Source: Paludisphaera borealis
GTDB taxonomy: Bacteria > Planctomycetota > Planctomycetia > Isosphaerales > Isosphaeraceae
NCBI RefSeq assembly: GCF_001956985.1
Contig: NZ_CP019082.1
Coordinates: 2,852,001-2,916,000 of the forward strand
DNA: 64,000 bases
Reading direction: 5' to 3'
Positions 52,955 to 60,986 of this stretch are shown here, in pieces (position 1 is the first letter of the stretch; every line of letters starts with the position of its first letter). The position numbers and the translations under genes are program-made. The notes beneath the pieces are model-generated. The model was not told where the DNA came from, ran no database searches, and saw only the letters and a list, made by a program, of their open reading frames with translations.

Positions 52955-53593
52955 ATGACTCTGGCGGATCTTCGCAACGATTACGGCCGGCTGACGCTCG
53001 ACGAGCGCGACCTCGACCCCGACCCGATCCGGCAATTCGACCGCTGGCTCGCCGAGGCGCTCGCCGCCGACGTCGCCGAGGCCAACGCCATGACCCTCGC
53101 CACGGCGTCGCCCGATGGCCGCCCGTCGGCCCGGATCGTGCTCCTTCGCGGCTGCGATCCCCAGGGGTTCACCTTCTTCACCAACCACAACAGCCGAAAA
53201 GGTCGCGAGCTGGACTCGAATCCGCACGCGGCGCTCGTGTTCTACTGGCGCGAGCTGGAGCGGCAGGTTCGGATCGAAGGCTCGATCGCGCGGGTCTCGG
53301 TCGAGGAGTCGGACGAATACTTCCGGTCCCGGCCGTTCTCCTCACGAATCGGCGCCTGGGCCTCGGACCAGAGCCAGATTTTGCCCAACCGCGAAGCCCT
53401 CGAAGCCCGTTGCCGCGAGATCGAAGCGAAATTCCCGAACGGGGAAGTCCCGCGTCCGGTAAACTGGGGAGGATACCGCGTCGCCCCGGAGATCATCGAA
53501 TTCTGGCAAGGCCGCCCCAGCCGACTCCACGACCGCCTCTGCTATCGGAGGACCGCCGAAGGGGACTGGACGATCGAACGGCTCAACCCGTGA
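52955..53593 (+). CDS. pdxH: Pyridoxamine 5'-phosphate oxidase PdxH
   Basis: 212 residues, the usual length, from ATG 52955, with AAGGAA about 8 nt upstream; the frame is open further upstream, but only this start fits the family. Family blocks: [76 protein letters not shown], and C-terminal [20 protein letters not shown] then [16 protein letters not shown]. It oxidises pyridoxine or pyridoxamine phosphate to pyridoxal 5'-phosphate with FMN. It precedes an STAS gene by 56 nt. Confidence 0.96.
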   Translation: MTLADLRNDYGRLTLDERDLDPDPIRQFDRWLAEALAADVAEANAMTLATASPDGRPSARIVLLRGCDPQGFTFFTNHNSRKGRELDSNPHAALVFYWRELERQVRIEGSIARVSVEESDEYFRSRPFSSRIGAWASDQSQILPNREALEARCREIEAKFPNGEVPRPVNWGGYRVAPEIIEFWQGRPSRLHDRLCYRRTAEGDWTIERLNP

Positions 53594-53649
53594 GCCCTGC
53601 CAGCAACTCTCTCCGACCGACGCCGAACGTGAACGCCCCCGGGTGCACA

Positions 53650-54057
53650 ATGTCTATCGCCACGACCACTCCTGACGATCCCAGCGGTCGATGCCCCGTT
53701 TGCGGCGCGGTCGTTGTCGACGCGGCCAACCGCTCGTGCGACGGCTGCGGGTGGCTCGCCTGGTTCAGCTGGGAGGATCTGGGCGACGTCCAGGTTCTCA
53801 AGCCGGCGGGCAATCTGCTGCACCCCGAACCCCTGCAAAAATTCCTCGACGCCTTTACGCCGAGACCCGGCTCGCGCTTCGTGCTTAACCTCGCCGACGC
53901 CCAGTACATCTCCAGCGCCGCCCTGGCCAAGTTGCTCACCCTCCGCAAACGGCTTCTGGGCCAAAATGCGCGAATCGTGCTTCGCTACGTCCACCCTGAT
54001 CTCTGGGAAGTCTTCCGGGTCACCCGCCTGGATTCGTACTTCGAGGTCGAGGACTGA
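53650..54057 (+). CDS. STAS-domain protein with N-terminal zinc ribbon
   Basis: 135 residues from ATG 53650. A zinc-ribbon-like motif comes first: C15 and C18 (CPVC), C30 and C33 (CDGC). An STAS domain follows (about 45-135): strand GDVQVLKPAGNLLHPEP, then RFVLNLADAQYISSAALAKL with serine candidates S88/S89 at the phospho-acceptor position, and a C-terminal helix. This is a spoIIAA-like antagonist fold in which the added zinc ribbon could mediate protein or nucleic-acid contacts. No kinase or phosphatase partner is adjacent. Confidence 0.82.
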   Translation: MSIATTTPDDPSGRCPVCGAVVVDAANRSCDGCGWLAWFSWEDLGDVQVLKPAGNLLHPEPLQKFLDAFTPRPGSRFVLNLADAQYISSAALAKLLTLRKRLLGQNARIVLRYVHPDLWEVFRVTRLDSYFEVED

Positions 54058-54133
54058 AGCCGGAAGACGGCCCACCCGGAACGCCTGTTCAGGCGATCCT
54101 CCTGGTTTTTGAAGAATTGGTGACAACCAGACC

Positions 54134-54162
54134 TTGACACGAGGCAAGAGCAAAAGTAATCC
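54134..54162 (+). promoter_or_regulatory. Possible promoter of the infC operon
   Basis: TTGACA at 54134-54139, 17 nt, then TAATCC at 54157-54162. The -35 is perfect and the -10 poor. It would give a leader of about 140 nt before infC. Confidence 0.4.
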
Positions 54163-54296
54163 TTTAGGTTGCCTTGCGACGACCCGTCGACTGGCCGCGG
54201 GGGCCGGATTCGAGGTCGTTCGGGGTCGCGTCAAGGACCGCTCGCCAGGGTGATCCTTCGATCCTGTACAGGCAAGGCATTCCTAGTCTCGTCCCC

Positions 54297-54302
54297 AGGA
54301 GG
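54297..54302 (+). promoter_or_regulatory. Ribosome binding site that decides the infC start
   Basis: A perfect AGGAGG lies 5 nt before ATC 54308 and 14 nt before ATT 54317, and is much too far from TTG 54329. This favours the ATC as the infC initiation codon. Confidence 0.7.
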
Positions 54303-54307
54303 ACGTC

Positions 54308-54820
54308 ATCGGACCGATTGAGCGAGGTTTGAGGGTCAACGAGCAGATCCGCATCTCCCCCGTGCGGGTCATCAACGCCGAGGGCGGGATGCTTGGCGTC
54401 ATGCCGACGAACAAGGCGCTCGAGGCGGCCCGCGAGGTGGGGATGGACCTGGTCGAGGTCGCCCCCAACGAGCGGCCGCCGGTGTGCAAGATCATCGACT
54501 TCGGCAAATTCAAGTACACCCAGAAGAAGCGGCTGTCGAAGCAGAAACAGCACCAGGTCCAGATCAAGGAAATCCGCGTCCGCCCCAAGACCGGGGACCA
54601 CGACATTGAGGTCAAGGTCAAGCGGGCCCGCGAGTTTCTGGAAGCCAAGGACAAGGTGCTGGTCAACGTGCTGTTCCGCGGCCGCGAGCTGGCGCACATC
54701 GACGAGGGCCGCCGCGTGATGGAGGAAGTCCTCCAGGCACTCGAAGAAGTGGGCAAGCTCGAGAAGAATCCCTCAATGGAAGGGCGACGGATGACCGCGA
54801 TTCTGGCGCCCCGGTCTTGA
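54308..54820 (+). CDS. infC: Translation initiation factor IF-3, probable AUC start
   Basis: 170 residues if started at ATC 54308 (frame ATC GGA CCG ATT GAG CGA GGT TTG AGG GTC AAC GAG). The family core starts [18 protein letters not shown] and includes [40 protein letters not shown] and [22 protein letters not shown]-3 binds the 30S subunit and rejects non-standard start codons. infC genes in many bacteria start at AUU, AUC or AUA and are thereby autoregulated. It heads the operon with rpmI, rplT and pheS. Confidence 0.95.
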   Translation: MGPIERGLRVNEQIRISPVRVINAEGGMLGVMPTNKALEAAREVGMDLVEVAPNERPPVCKIIDFGKFKYTQKKRLSKQKQHQVQIKEIRVRPKTGDHDIEVKVKRAREFLEAKDKVLVNVLFRGRELAHIDEGRRVMEEVLQALEEVGKLEKNPSMEGRRMTAILAPRS

Positions 54821-55110
54821 GGCCGTTGCGCGGTCGCCCCCCCTGACTTCGTTGATTTGCGAAAGTGCCGGGCTAGCGAGTCTGGACGGCGGGCGAGTCG
54901 TTCTGTACGATAGGCGACTTGCCCGCATTCGCTTCGAGGCGGCGCCGCGAGCCGCCGATTGGGCTTTGCTCTCGCGTTCGAAACCTCGGCGAGGGTTGTG
55001 TCAGCCAAGAAACGTGACGACTTCCGCGCGAGCCGATCCGGCGGCCATCCTCCGCATCTCGGCCCCGCCGGCCCCCCCGGCGATCAGGACAGAAACAGGA
55101 CGGTAGTGAA

Positions 55111-55419
55111 ATGCCCAAGCTGAAGACCCACAAGGGTATGAAGAAGCGGTTCAAGGTTTCCGCCACCGGCAAGGTCTCGCACAAGAAATGCGGGTCGTCG
55201 CACTTGATGAGTCACAAGAGCGGCAAACAAGTCCGGCGCCTCCGCAAGAAGGTGTTCTTGAACGTCTCGGCCGAGAACCGGCGGATTCGCAACGCCCTAC
55301 TTACCCGCCAGGCGACCAATCCCCTGGCCTTCGAGGCCGCCAAGCAGGTCGTTCTCGCCGAGCAGGCCGCGAACGCCGAAGCCGAAGCCGCCGTCAAGGC
55401 GAGCGAAGCCGCCAAATAA
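55111..55419 (+). CDS. rpmI: 50S ribosomal protein L35 with C-terminal extension
   Basis: 102 residues; standard L35 has about 65. Residues 1-63 match L35: MPKLKTHKGMKKRFKVSATG then KVSHKKCGSSHLMSHKSGKQ. The remaining 39 residues are Ala/Glu-rich and probably helical (EQAANAEAEAAVKASEAAK). It follows infC after a 290-nt gap that contains no recognisable gene, and precedes rplT by 87 nt, the conserved infC-rpmI-rplT order. The gap before rpmI could hold an internal promoter or leader. Confidence 0.95.
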   Translation: MPKLKTHKGMKKRFKVSATGKVSHKKCGSSHLMSHKSGKQVRRLRKKVFLNVSAENRRIRNALLTRQATNPLAFEAAKQVVLAEQAANAEAEAAVKASEAAK

Positions 55420-55506
55420 CCCGGACTCCGTACAGCCAGATCCGTTTACCTCGAACGTCCCAAAGCGGGCGCCGCATCGGGCGCCTCCCAGCGAGAATTT
55501 TGAAAC

Positions 55507-55905
55507 ATGCGTGCAACAAAAGGCGCGGCCAGACGCCAGGCCAAGAATCGGATCTTCAAGAAGGCCAAGGGCTTCGTCGGGGGCCGCCGCAAGCTCCTCA
55601 AGACGGTCAAGGAGACCTTGCTCCGCGCCGGCATGTTCGCGTTCCGCGACCGTCGGGCCAAGAAGCGCGACTTCCGTCGCCTCTGGATCGTCCGCCTGAG
55701 CGCCGCCGCCGAGATGCGCGGCCTCCGCTACAGCCGCCTGATCCACGGCCTCAAGCTCGCCAAGGTCGGTCTCGACCGTAAGAGCCTCTCGGAAATCGCC
55801 ATCCACGATTCCGAGACCTTCGACGCGATCGTGGCCAAGGTGCGGGCCGAACTCGACGCCTTCGACGCCCAGCTCAAGGCCCGGCAGACCGCCAAGACCG
55901 CGTGA
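55507..55905 (+). CDS. rplT: 50S ribosomal protein L20
   Basis: 132 residues, slightly longer than the usual 117-120. The family core is clear: RRQAKNRIFKKAKGFVGGRR, KETLLRAGMFAFRDRRAKKR, FRRLWIVRLSAAAEMRGLRY and SRLIHGLKLAKVGLDRKSLS. The first residues (MRATKGAARR) are the basic extension that penetrates 23S rRNA. L20 is an early assembly protein of the large subunit and in some bacteria represses its own operon. The C-terminus ends in an Ala/Lys extension. pheS follows after 64 nt. Confidence 0.97.
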   Translation: MRATKGAARRQAKNRIFKKAKGFVGGRRKLLKTVKETLLRAGMFAFRDRRAKKRDFRRLWIVRLSAAAEMRGLRYSRLIHGLKLAKVGLDRKSLSEIAIHDSETFDAIVAKVRAELDAFDAQLKARQTAKTA

Positions 55906-55969
55906 TCGTGATCGTCCCCCGACCGGACACGACGTCCCCGCCCGCCGAGGTTGAAGCCCGAAGGCCGAA

Positions 55970-56977
55970 ATGAGCTCCACGGAATCGCTGGAACCCGCCT
56001 TGCACGAGCTGGACCAGCTTCAAGCCCAGGCCGCGCAGGCATTCGAGTCGGCCACAACGGCCGACGCCGTCGAAGTCGCGCGCATCGAGTACCTGGGCCA
56101 GAAGCAAGGCCGGCTCAAGGCGGCCCAGGAGCGGCTCAAGACCCTGGAGCCGGCCGTCAAGCGGGCCTACGGCCAGCGGTTCAACGGGGTCAAGCAGGCC
56201 CTCGAAATCGCGTTCGACGCCGCCCGCTCCCGGGTCGAGCGGCGGACGACGGCCGCCGGCGGGATCGACGTCACGTTGCCGGGGGTCGCCCCCCGGCTTG
56301 GACACCGACACCCTCTGACCCAGACGGCCGACGAGCTGATCGACATCTTCGGTCGGTTCGGCTTCGCCGTCGCGCGGGGGCCCGAGGTCGAGGACGTCCG
56401 GCACAACTTCGACGCCCTCAACATCCCCCCCGTCCATCCCGCCCGCGACCCCCTCGACAACTTCTACTTGTCCGAGGGAACGATGCTCCGCAGCCAGACC
56501 AGCACGATCCAGATCCGGGTCATGGAATCGCAGCCGCCGCCGGTGCGGGTGATCGCCATGGGCCGGGTTTACCGGCCGGACACAGTGGATGCGACGCACT
56601 CGTTCATGTTCCATCAAGTCGAGGGACTGATGGTCGACAAGGGCGTTACGATGGCCGACTTGAAGACGGTCTTGCGGCTGTTCGCCCGCAGCTACCTCGG
56701 CGAAGACGTCCAGATCCGGTTCCGGCCGTCGTTCTTCCCGTTCACGGAACCGAGCGTCGAAGTCGATATGCTCTGGCACGGCGGCGACCGATGGGTTGAA
56801 ATGGGAGGAGCGGGGATGGTCGACCCCAACGTCTTCAAGGCCGTCGGCTACGAGCCCGAGCAAGTGACCGGTTTCGCTTTCGGTCTCGGCATCGAACGTC
56901 TCTGTATGCGCCGCCACGGAATCGACGATATTCGTCTGCTCTATCAGAACGACGTTCGCTTCCTCGATCAGTTTTGA
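55970..56977 (+). CDS. pheS: Phenylalanine-tRNA ligase alpha subunit
   Basis: 335 residues, normal length. The N-terminal coiled coil (about 1-85) is followed by the class II catalytic core: motif 1 region PLTQTADELIDIFGRFGFAV, HNFDALNIPPVHPARDPLDN, motif 2 region VDATHSFMFHQVEGLMVDKG and RFRPSFFPFTEPSVEVD, and motif 3 TGFAFGLGIERLCMRRHGI. With PheT it charges tRNA-Phe with phenylalanine. Unlike the common pheST order, a 78-aa ORF and a permease gene separate it from pheT. Confidence 0.97.
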   Translation: MSSTESLEPALHELDQLQAQAAQAFESATTADAVEVARIEYLGQKQGRLKAAQERLKTLEPAVKRAYGQRFNGVKQALEIAFDAARSRVERRTTAAGGIDVTLPGVAPRLGHRHPLTQTADELIDIFGRFGFAVARGPEVEDVRHNFDALNIPPVHPARDPLDNFYLSEGTMLRSQTSTIQIRVMESQPPPVRVIAMGRVYRPDTVDATHSFMFHQVEGLMVDKGVTMADLKTVLRLFARSYLGEDVQIRFRPSFFPFTEPSVEVDMLWHGGDRWVEMGGAGMVDPNVFKAVGYEPEQVTGFAFGLGIERLCMRRHGIDDIRLLYQNDVRFLDQF

Positions 56978-57043
56978 GAACACGGCCGCTCGCTCGCCCC
57001 GTCCCCCGGAACTTTCCTCACCGAACGAGCAAGGGGCCCTCTC

Positions 57044-57280
57044 ATGCAAACCCAACAAGACCGAGTCATCGTGACGATGGGGGCGACCGCGCACGGCGTC
57101 TGCGTCCATCACCATGACTTTCCGGAAGTCCGGGCCGAGGGCCAGTCGCCCAAGGAGGCGGCCGCCCACCTGGCCAACAAGCTGGCCGCCGCCATGGACA
57201 CCGCTCTGACCGAGTGGCGCCGCCAGTCGATCACGCAGGCGATCACCGACGTCAACGACTACGTGAATCGAGAAGGTTGA
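57044..57280 (+). CDS. Small HicB-like/UPF protein between pheS and the permease gene
   Basis: 78 residues. A beta-rich start (DRVIVTMGATAHGVCVHHHD) is followed by FPEVRAEGQSPKEAAAHLAN, a pattern seen in HicB-like antitoxin folds (PEVxAxGxSxxEAxxxL), and a helix KLAAAMDTALTEWRRQSI. No HicA toxin gene is adjacent and no DNA-binding C-terminus is present, so an antitoxin role is doubtful. It sits 66 nt after pheS and 12 nt before the permease, so it is part of the operon. Function unknown. Confidence 0.7.
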   Translation: MQTQQDRVIVTMGATAHGVCVHHHDFPEVRAEGQSPKEAAAHLANKLAAAMDTALTEWRRQSITQAITDVNDYVNREG

Positions 57281-57292
57281 GCGAATCGCGCC

Positions 57293-58861
57293 ATGACGAC
57301 CGAGGGACCCGAATCGACCTCCAGATCCAAGCGAGCGCAGGCCCTGGTTCGGGACCTCGGAGTCCTCGACGCCACCATGCTCGTCATGGGGGCGATGATC
57401 GGCTCGGGGATCTTCATCACGTCGGCCGAGTCGGCTCGACTCGTCGGCTCGCCCGGCTGGCTGCTGCTGGCCTGGGCCCTCGCCGGACTGATGACGGTCA
57501 CCGGCGCGGTCTCGTCGGCCGAGCTTGCGGCGATGATGCCCCGCGCGGGGGGACAATACGTTTTCCTCCGCACCGCCTACGGACCGGCGATCGGCTTCCT
57601 GTTCGGCTGGTCGCTGTTCCTGGTCGTCCAGACCGGGACCATCGCGGCCGTGGCGGTCGCCTTCGCCAAATTTCTGGGCGTCTTCATTCCGGCGGTCTCG
57701 GCCGAGGTCGCCTTGCCGGCGGTCGTGATCGGACGATACGCCATCCGGATCTCGACTCAGCAGGTCGTCGCCGTCGCCCTGATCGTCGCCCTGACGATCA
57801 CCAACACCCGCGGCCTGAAGCTCGGCGCCCTGATCCAGAACACGTTCACTATCGCCAAGACCGCCGCTCTGCTGGGCCTGATCGTCGTCGGCCTGCTGCT
57901 CGGCGCGAACTCCAAGGCCGCCGCCTGGACGTCCTCCTGGTGGAACCCGGCCGCGAACGGATGGACGCCGTCGCTCGGCTATGACGGCGGCGGCACCGGC
58001 GACGGCCTGGGGGCGGTCGTCATCCTGCTCGGGCTGGCGATGATCGGCCCCCTGTTTTCATCCACCGCCTGGAACAACGTGACCTTCACCGGGGGCGAGA
58101 CCCGCGACCCCGGCCGAACGCTGCCGCGGGCCCTGTTCCTGGGAACGACCAGCGTCGTCGTCCTCTACCTGTTGGCCAACATCGCCTACCTTGTGACTTT
58201 GCCGTTCGACGTGATCCAGAACGCGCCCCAGGACCGCGTGGGGACCGCCGCGATGGAGGCCGCCCTCGGTTCGAGCGGGCGGTACGTGATGGCCGGCGCG
58301 ATCCTGATCTCGACCTTCGGGTGCGTCAACGGCCTGGTCCTCGCCGGGGCCCGGGTCTTTTACGCGATGGCCCGCGACGGGCTGTTCTTCAAGGCCGCGA
58401 GCACCACGAATCGTCGTAGCGTCCCCGCCGTCGCCCTATACGCCCAGGGGATCTGGGCGTCGCTCCTGACGCTGCCGTCGACCGTATCGACCCACCGCGT
58501 CTCGGGAGCCGTCACCTACGGCAATCTGTACAACGAGCTGCTCGAATACATCATCCCCGTCGACGTGGTCTTCTACATGTTCATGGTCGGCGCCGTGATC
58601 GCCATGCGGAAGAAGGCGCCGTTCCTGAACCGGCCCTACAAGACGATCGCCTACCCGGCGCCGCCGTTGATCTACATCGGCCTCTCCTCACTGCTGGTGC
58701 TCGACTTCCTCTACCTGAAGCCCTGGACCTCGGGAATCGGCTTCCTGATCGTCCTGGCGGGCGTGCCGGTCTACCTGCTCTGGGACCGGGCGAGCGCCCC
58801 AGCGCCGAAGCCCCGCAAACCGAAACCCGAGCCGACGAGCGAACCGCCCGATGATCGTTAG
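57293..58861 (+). CDS. APC-superfamily amino acid permease
   Basis: 522 residues with about 12 transmembrane helices. The APC signature GSGIFITSAESARLVGSPG lies in helix 1 (about 38-56). AELAAMMPRAGGQYVFLRTA and GETRDPGRTLPRALFLG are further family blocks. The C-terminus is a charged Pro-rich tail (KPRKPKPEPTSEPP). It imports or exchanges amino acids; specificity cannot be read from sequence. Its place between pheS and pheT, with an 11-nt overlap into pheT, makes phenylalanine or another aromatic amino acid an attractive but unproven substrate. Confidence 0.93.
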   Translation: MTTEGPESTSRSKRAQALVRDLGVLDATMLVMGAMIGSGIFITSAESARLVGSPGWLLLAWALAGLMTVTGAVSSAELAAMMPRAGGQYVFLRTAYGPAIGFLFGWSLFLVVQTGTIAAVAVAFAKFLGVFIPAVSAEVALPAVVIGRYAIRISTQQVVAVALIVALTITNTRGLKLGALIQNTFTIAKTAALLGLIVVGLLLGANSKAAAWTSSWWNPAANGWTPSLGYDGGGTGDGLGAVVILLGLAMIGPLFSSTAWNNVTFTGGETRDPGRTLPRALFLGTTSVVVLYLLANIAYLVTLPFDVIQNAPQDRVGTAAMEAALGSSGRYVMAGAILISTFGCVNGLVLAGARVFYAMARDGLFFKAASTTNRRSVPAVALYAQGIWASLLTLPSTVSTHRVSGAVTYGNLYNELLEYIIPVDVVFYMFMVGAVIAMRKKAPFLNRPYKTIAYPAPPLIYIGLSSLLVLDFLYLKPWTSGIGFLIVLAGVPVYLLWDRASAPAPKPRKPKPEPTSEPPDDR

Positions 58862-60866
58862 CTGGAACTGGCTTACCGACTACGTCCGGCTCGACATGCC
58901 GGTCGAGAAGCTCACCGACCGCCTGGCGCTGACGGGCCTGAACCACGAGTCGACCGACGACGTCGGCGGCGACCTGGCGATCGACCTGGAAGTGACTAGC
59001 AACCGGTCCGACTGCCTAGGCCATCTCGGCGTCGCCCGCGAGATCTCGGTGCTGTTCGGCAAGAGTCTCTGCATCCCCGCCGCCAACCCGACGACCGCCG
59101 GCGCGGCGGTCGAATCGCGAACCGCCGTGGAGGTCGAGGCCGTCGACGTCTGCTCGCGGTTCACGGCCCGGGTGATCTCGGGCGTGAAGGTCGCCGAGAG
59201 CCCCTGGTGGCTGCGACGGCGGCTTGAAACCCTCGGCGTGCGGCCGATCAGCAACATCGTCGACGTCACCAACTACGTGATGTTCGAGTGCGGCCAGCCG
59301 CTCCACGCCTACGATCTCAACCGACTGGAAGAGCGCAGGCTGGTCGTGCGTCGCGCCCTCCCGGGCGAGAAGCTGACGGCCATCAACGGCCGCGTCTACG
59401 ATCTTGAGCCGTCGATGCTCGTGATCGCCGACGCCGTCCGCCCCGTCGGCCTGGCCGGCGTGATGGGAGGGCTCGACACCGAGATCGGCGCAGGGACGAC
59501 CGACGTCCTGATCGAGGCGGCCCAGTTCGACGCGCTATCGATCCGCAAGACGGCGCGGGCGCTCGGCCTGTTCAGCCCGTCGAGCTTCCGGTTCGAGCGA
59601 CCGCTCGACCCCGAAGCCGCCGAATGGGCCAGCCGCCGCTGCGCCGAGCTGATCCTCGAACTGGCCGGCGGCTCGCTCCATCCGGGGGTGATCGACATCG
59701 GCCGACCGAAGCCGACGCGCGAGCCGGTGTCGCTCCGGTTCGCGCAGATCCCGCGCGTGCTCGGCATCGCCGTCGACCGGCCCGAGGTTCGGACCATCCT
59801 GTCGTCGCTCGGCCTGGAAATCGTGGGCGAATCCGACGCGTCGATCACCGTCCGGCCGCCGAGCTGGCGGGCCGACCTCGACCGCGAGATCGACCTGATC
59901 GAAGAGGTCGCGCGGATTCATGGATACGAACACATCCCCGAAGACCGGTCCGTGCCGGTCACAAGCGCCCCGCGTGGGCGTCGCGAGCGGGTTGAATCGG
60001 AGATCCGCAACGTCCTGACCGGCCTCGGCCTGGACGAGGCGGCGACGTTCAGCCTGGTCGAGGATTCGCTGGCCGCACCCATCGAGCCCGGCCCAGCCTC
60101 GGCTCCGCTGCGCGTCGACCATTCGAGCCGTCGCCGCGAGAACGCGCTTCGCCAGAGCCTGATCCCCAGCCTGCTGGCCGCGCGGCGGCACAACGAGGCC
60201 CACGGCGCGGCTGACGCCCAGTTGTTCGAGATCGCCGACGTTTACCTCCCGCGCGAGGGCCGCGAGCTTCCCGACGAGCCCCCCCGGCTCGCGCTGGCCG
60301 CCGGCCGCGATTTCCGGGGGCTCAAGGGCGTGGTCGAGTCGCTCATCACGCGGCTGCACGTCGCCGAGCCGCTGTCGGCCCGACCGGTCGAATCGGCCCT
60401 CTTCGCCCCCGGCCGCGCCGCCGAGCTGCGCGTCGGCGACGTCCACCTCGGCTACCTCGGAGAAATCGACGCCGCCCAGCTTGAACGCTTCGAGCTGCGA
60501 GGCGCCTGCGCGGCCGCCGAGCTGAATCTGAACGTCCTGCTCGATAAGGCCCAACTGGTCCCCAAGGCGCGCCCGCTGCCGTCGTTCCCGGCCGTCGTCC
60601 GCGACCTCTCGCTCGTGGTCGACCGGTCGCTCGCCTGGGCCGACCTCGCCGCCGTCGTCTCGGAATCAGCCGGAAATTCGTTCCGCGCGATCGAATACCT
60701 GGACGCGTTCCAGGGGGGCAATCTCGCCGACGACCAGCAGAGCCTTCATTTCGGCATGACCTTTCGCCGCGACGACCGGACCCTGACCGGCGAGGAAGTC
60801 GACCTGGCTCTCAAGAACGTCATCGAGGCCTGCTCCCGAAAGTTCGGGGCCAAGCTGCGCGGTTGA
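58851..60866 (+). CDS. pheT: Phenylalanine-tRNA ligase beta subunit, short form without EMAP domain
   Basis: 671 residues; the standard bacterial beta subunit has about 790-800. It begins MIVSWNWLTDYVRLDMPVEK and moves within about 50 residues to DLEVTSNRSDCLGHLGVARE, so the tRNA-binding EMAP/OB domain normally inserted after residue 40 is absent. The editing domain B3/B4 (GVRPISNIVDVTNYVMFECG), B5 and the C-terminal anticodon-binding domain (PLPSFPAVVRDLSLVVD) are present. ATG 58851 overlaps the end of the permease gene by 11 nt, so translation is coupled. Short PheT forms are, I believe, known in planctomycetes. Confidence 0.95.
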   Translation: MIVSWNWLTDYVRLDMPVEKLTDRLALTGLNHESTDDVGGDLAIDLEVTSNRSDCLGHLGVAREISVLFGKSLCIPAANPTTAGAAVESRTAVEVEAVDVCSRFTARVISGVKVAESPWWLRRRLETLGVRPISNIVDVTNYVMFECGQPLHAYDLNRLEERRLVVRRALPGEKLTAINGRVYDLEPSMLVIADAVRPVGLAGVMGGLDTEIGAGTTDVLIEAAQFDALSIRKTARALGLFSPSSFRFERPLDPEAAEWASRRCAELILELAGGSLHPGVIDIGRPKPTREPVSLRFAQIPRVLGIAVDRPEVRTILSSLGLEIVGESDASITVRPPSWRADLDREIDLIEEVARIHGYEHIPEDRSVPVTSAPRGRRERVESEIRNVLTGLGLDEAATFSLVEDSLAAPIEPGPASAPLRVDHSSRRRENALRQSLIPSLLAARRHNEAHGAADAQLFEIADVYLPREGRELPDEPPRLALAAGRDFRGLKGVVESLITRLHVAEPLSARPVESALFAPGRAAELRVGDVHLGYLGEIDAAQLERFELRGACAAAELNLNVLLDKAQLVPKARPLPSFPAVVRDLSLVVDRSLAWADLAAVVSESAGNSFRAIEYLDAFQGGNLADDQQSLHFGMTFRRDDRTLTGEEVDLALKNVIEACSRKFGAKLRG

Positions 60867-60986
60867 TGCGGCCGGCTCCCGGGCCGGGTAGCATGAGACT
60901 TCGAACCGAACGACCACGGGCTCTTCCCTGACTTCGAGTCGACGTCGGCTCGACCGGGCCGAGGTCGTCGCGCGGAGTCTTATTCG

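Noticed and set aside
57044-57280. HicB antitoxin of a toxin-antitoxin pair
   Set aside because: The PEVRAEGQSPKEA pattern is HicB-like, but no HicA toxin gene and no DNA-binding tail are present, and the gene is embedded in a translation operon.
55874-57556. Long minus-strand open frame (560 codons) across pheS
   Set aside because: Antisense to the highly conserved pheS and the start of the permease; no recognisable domain.
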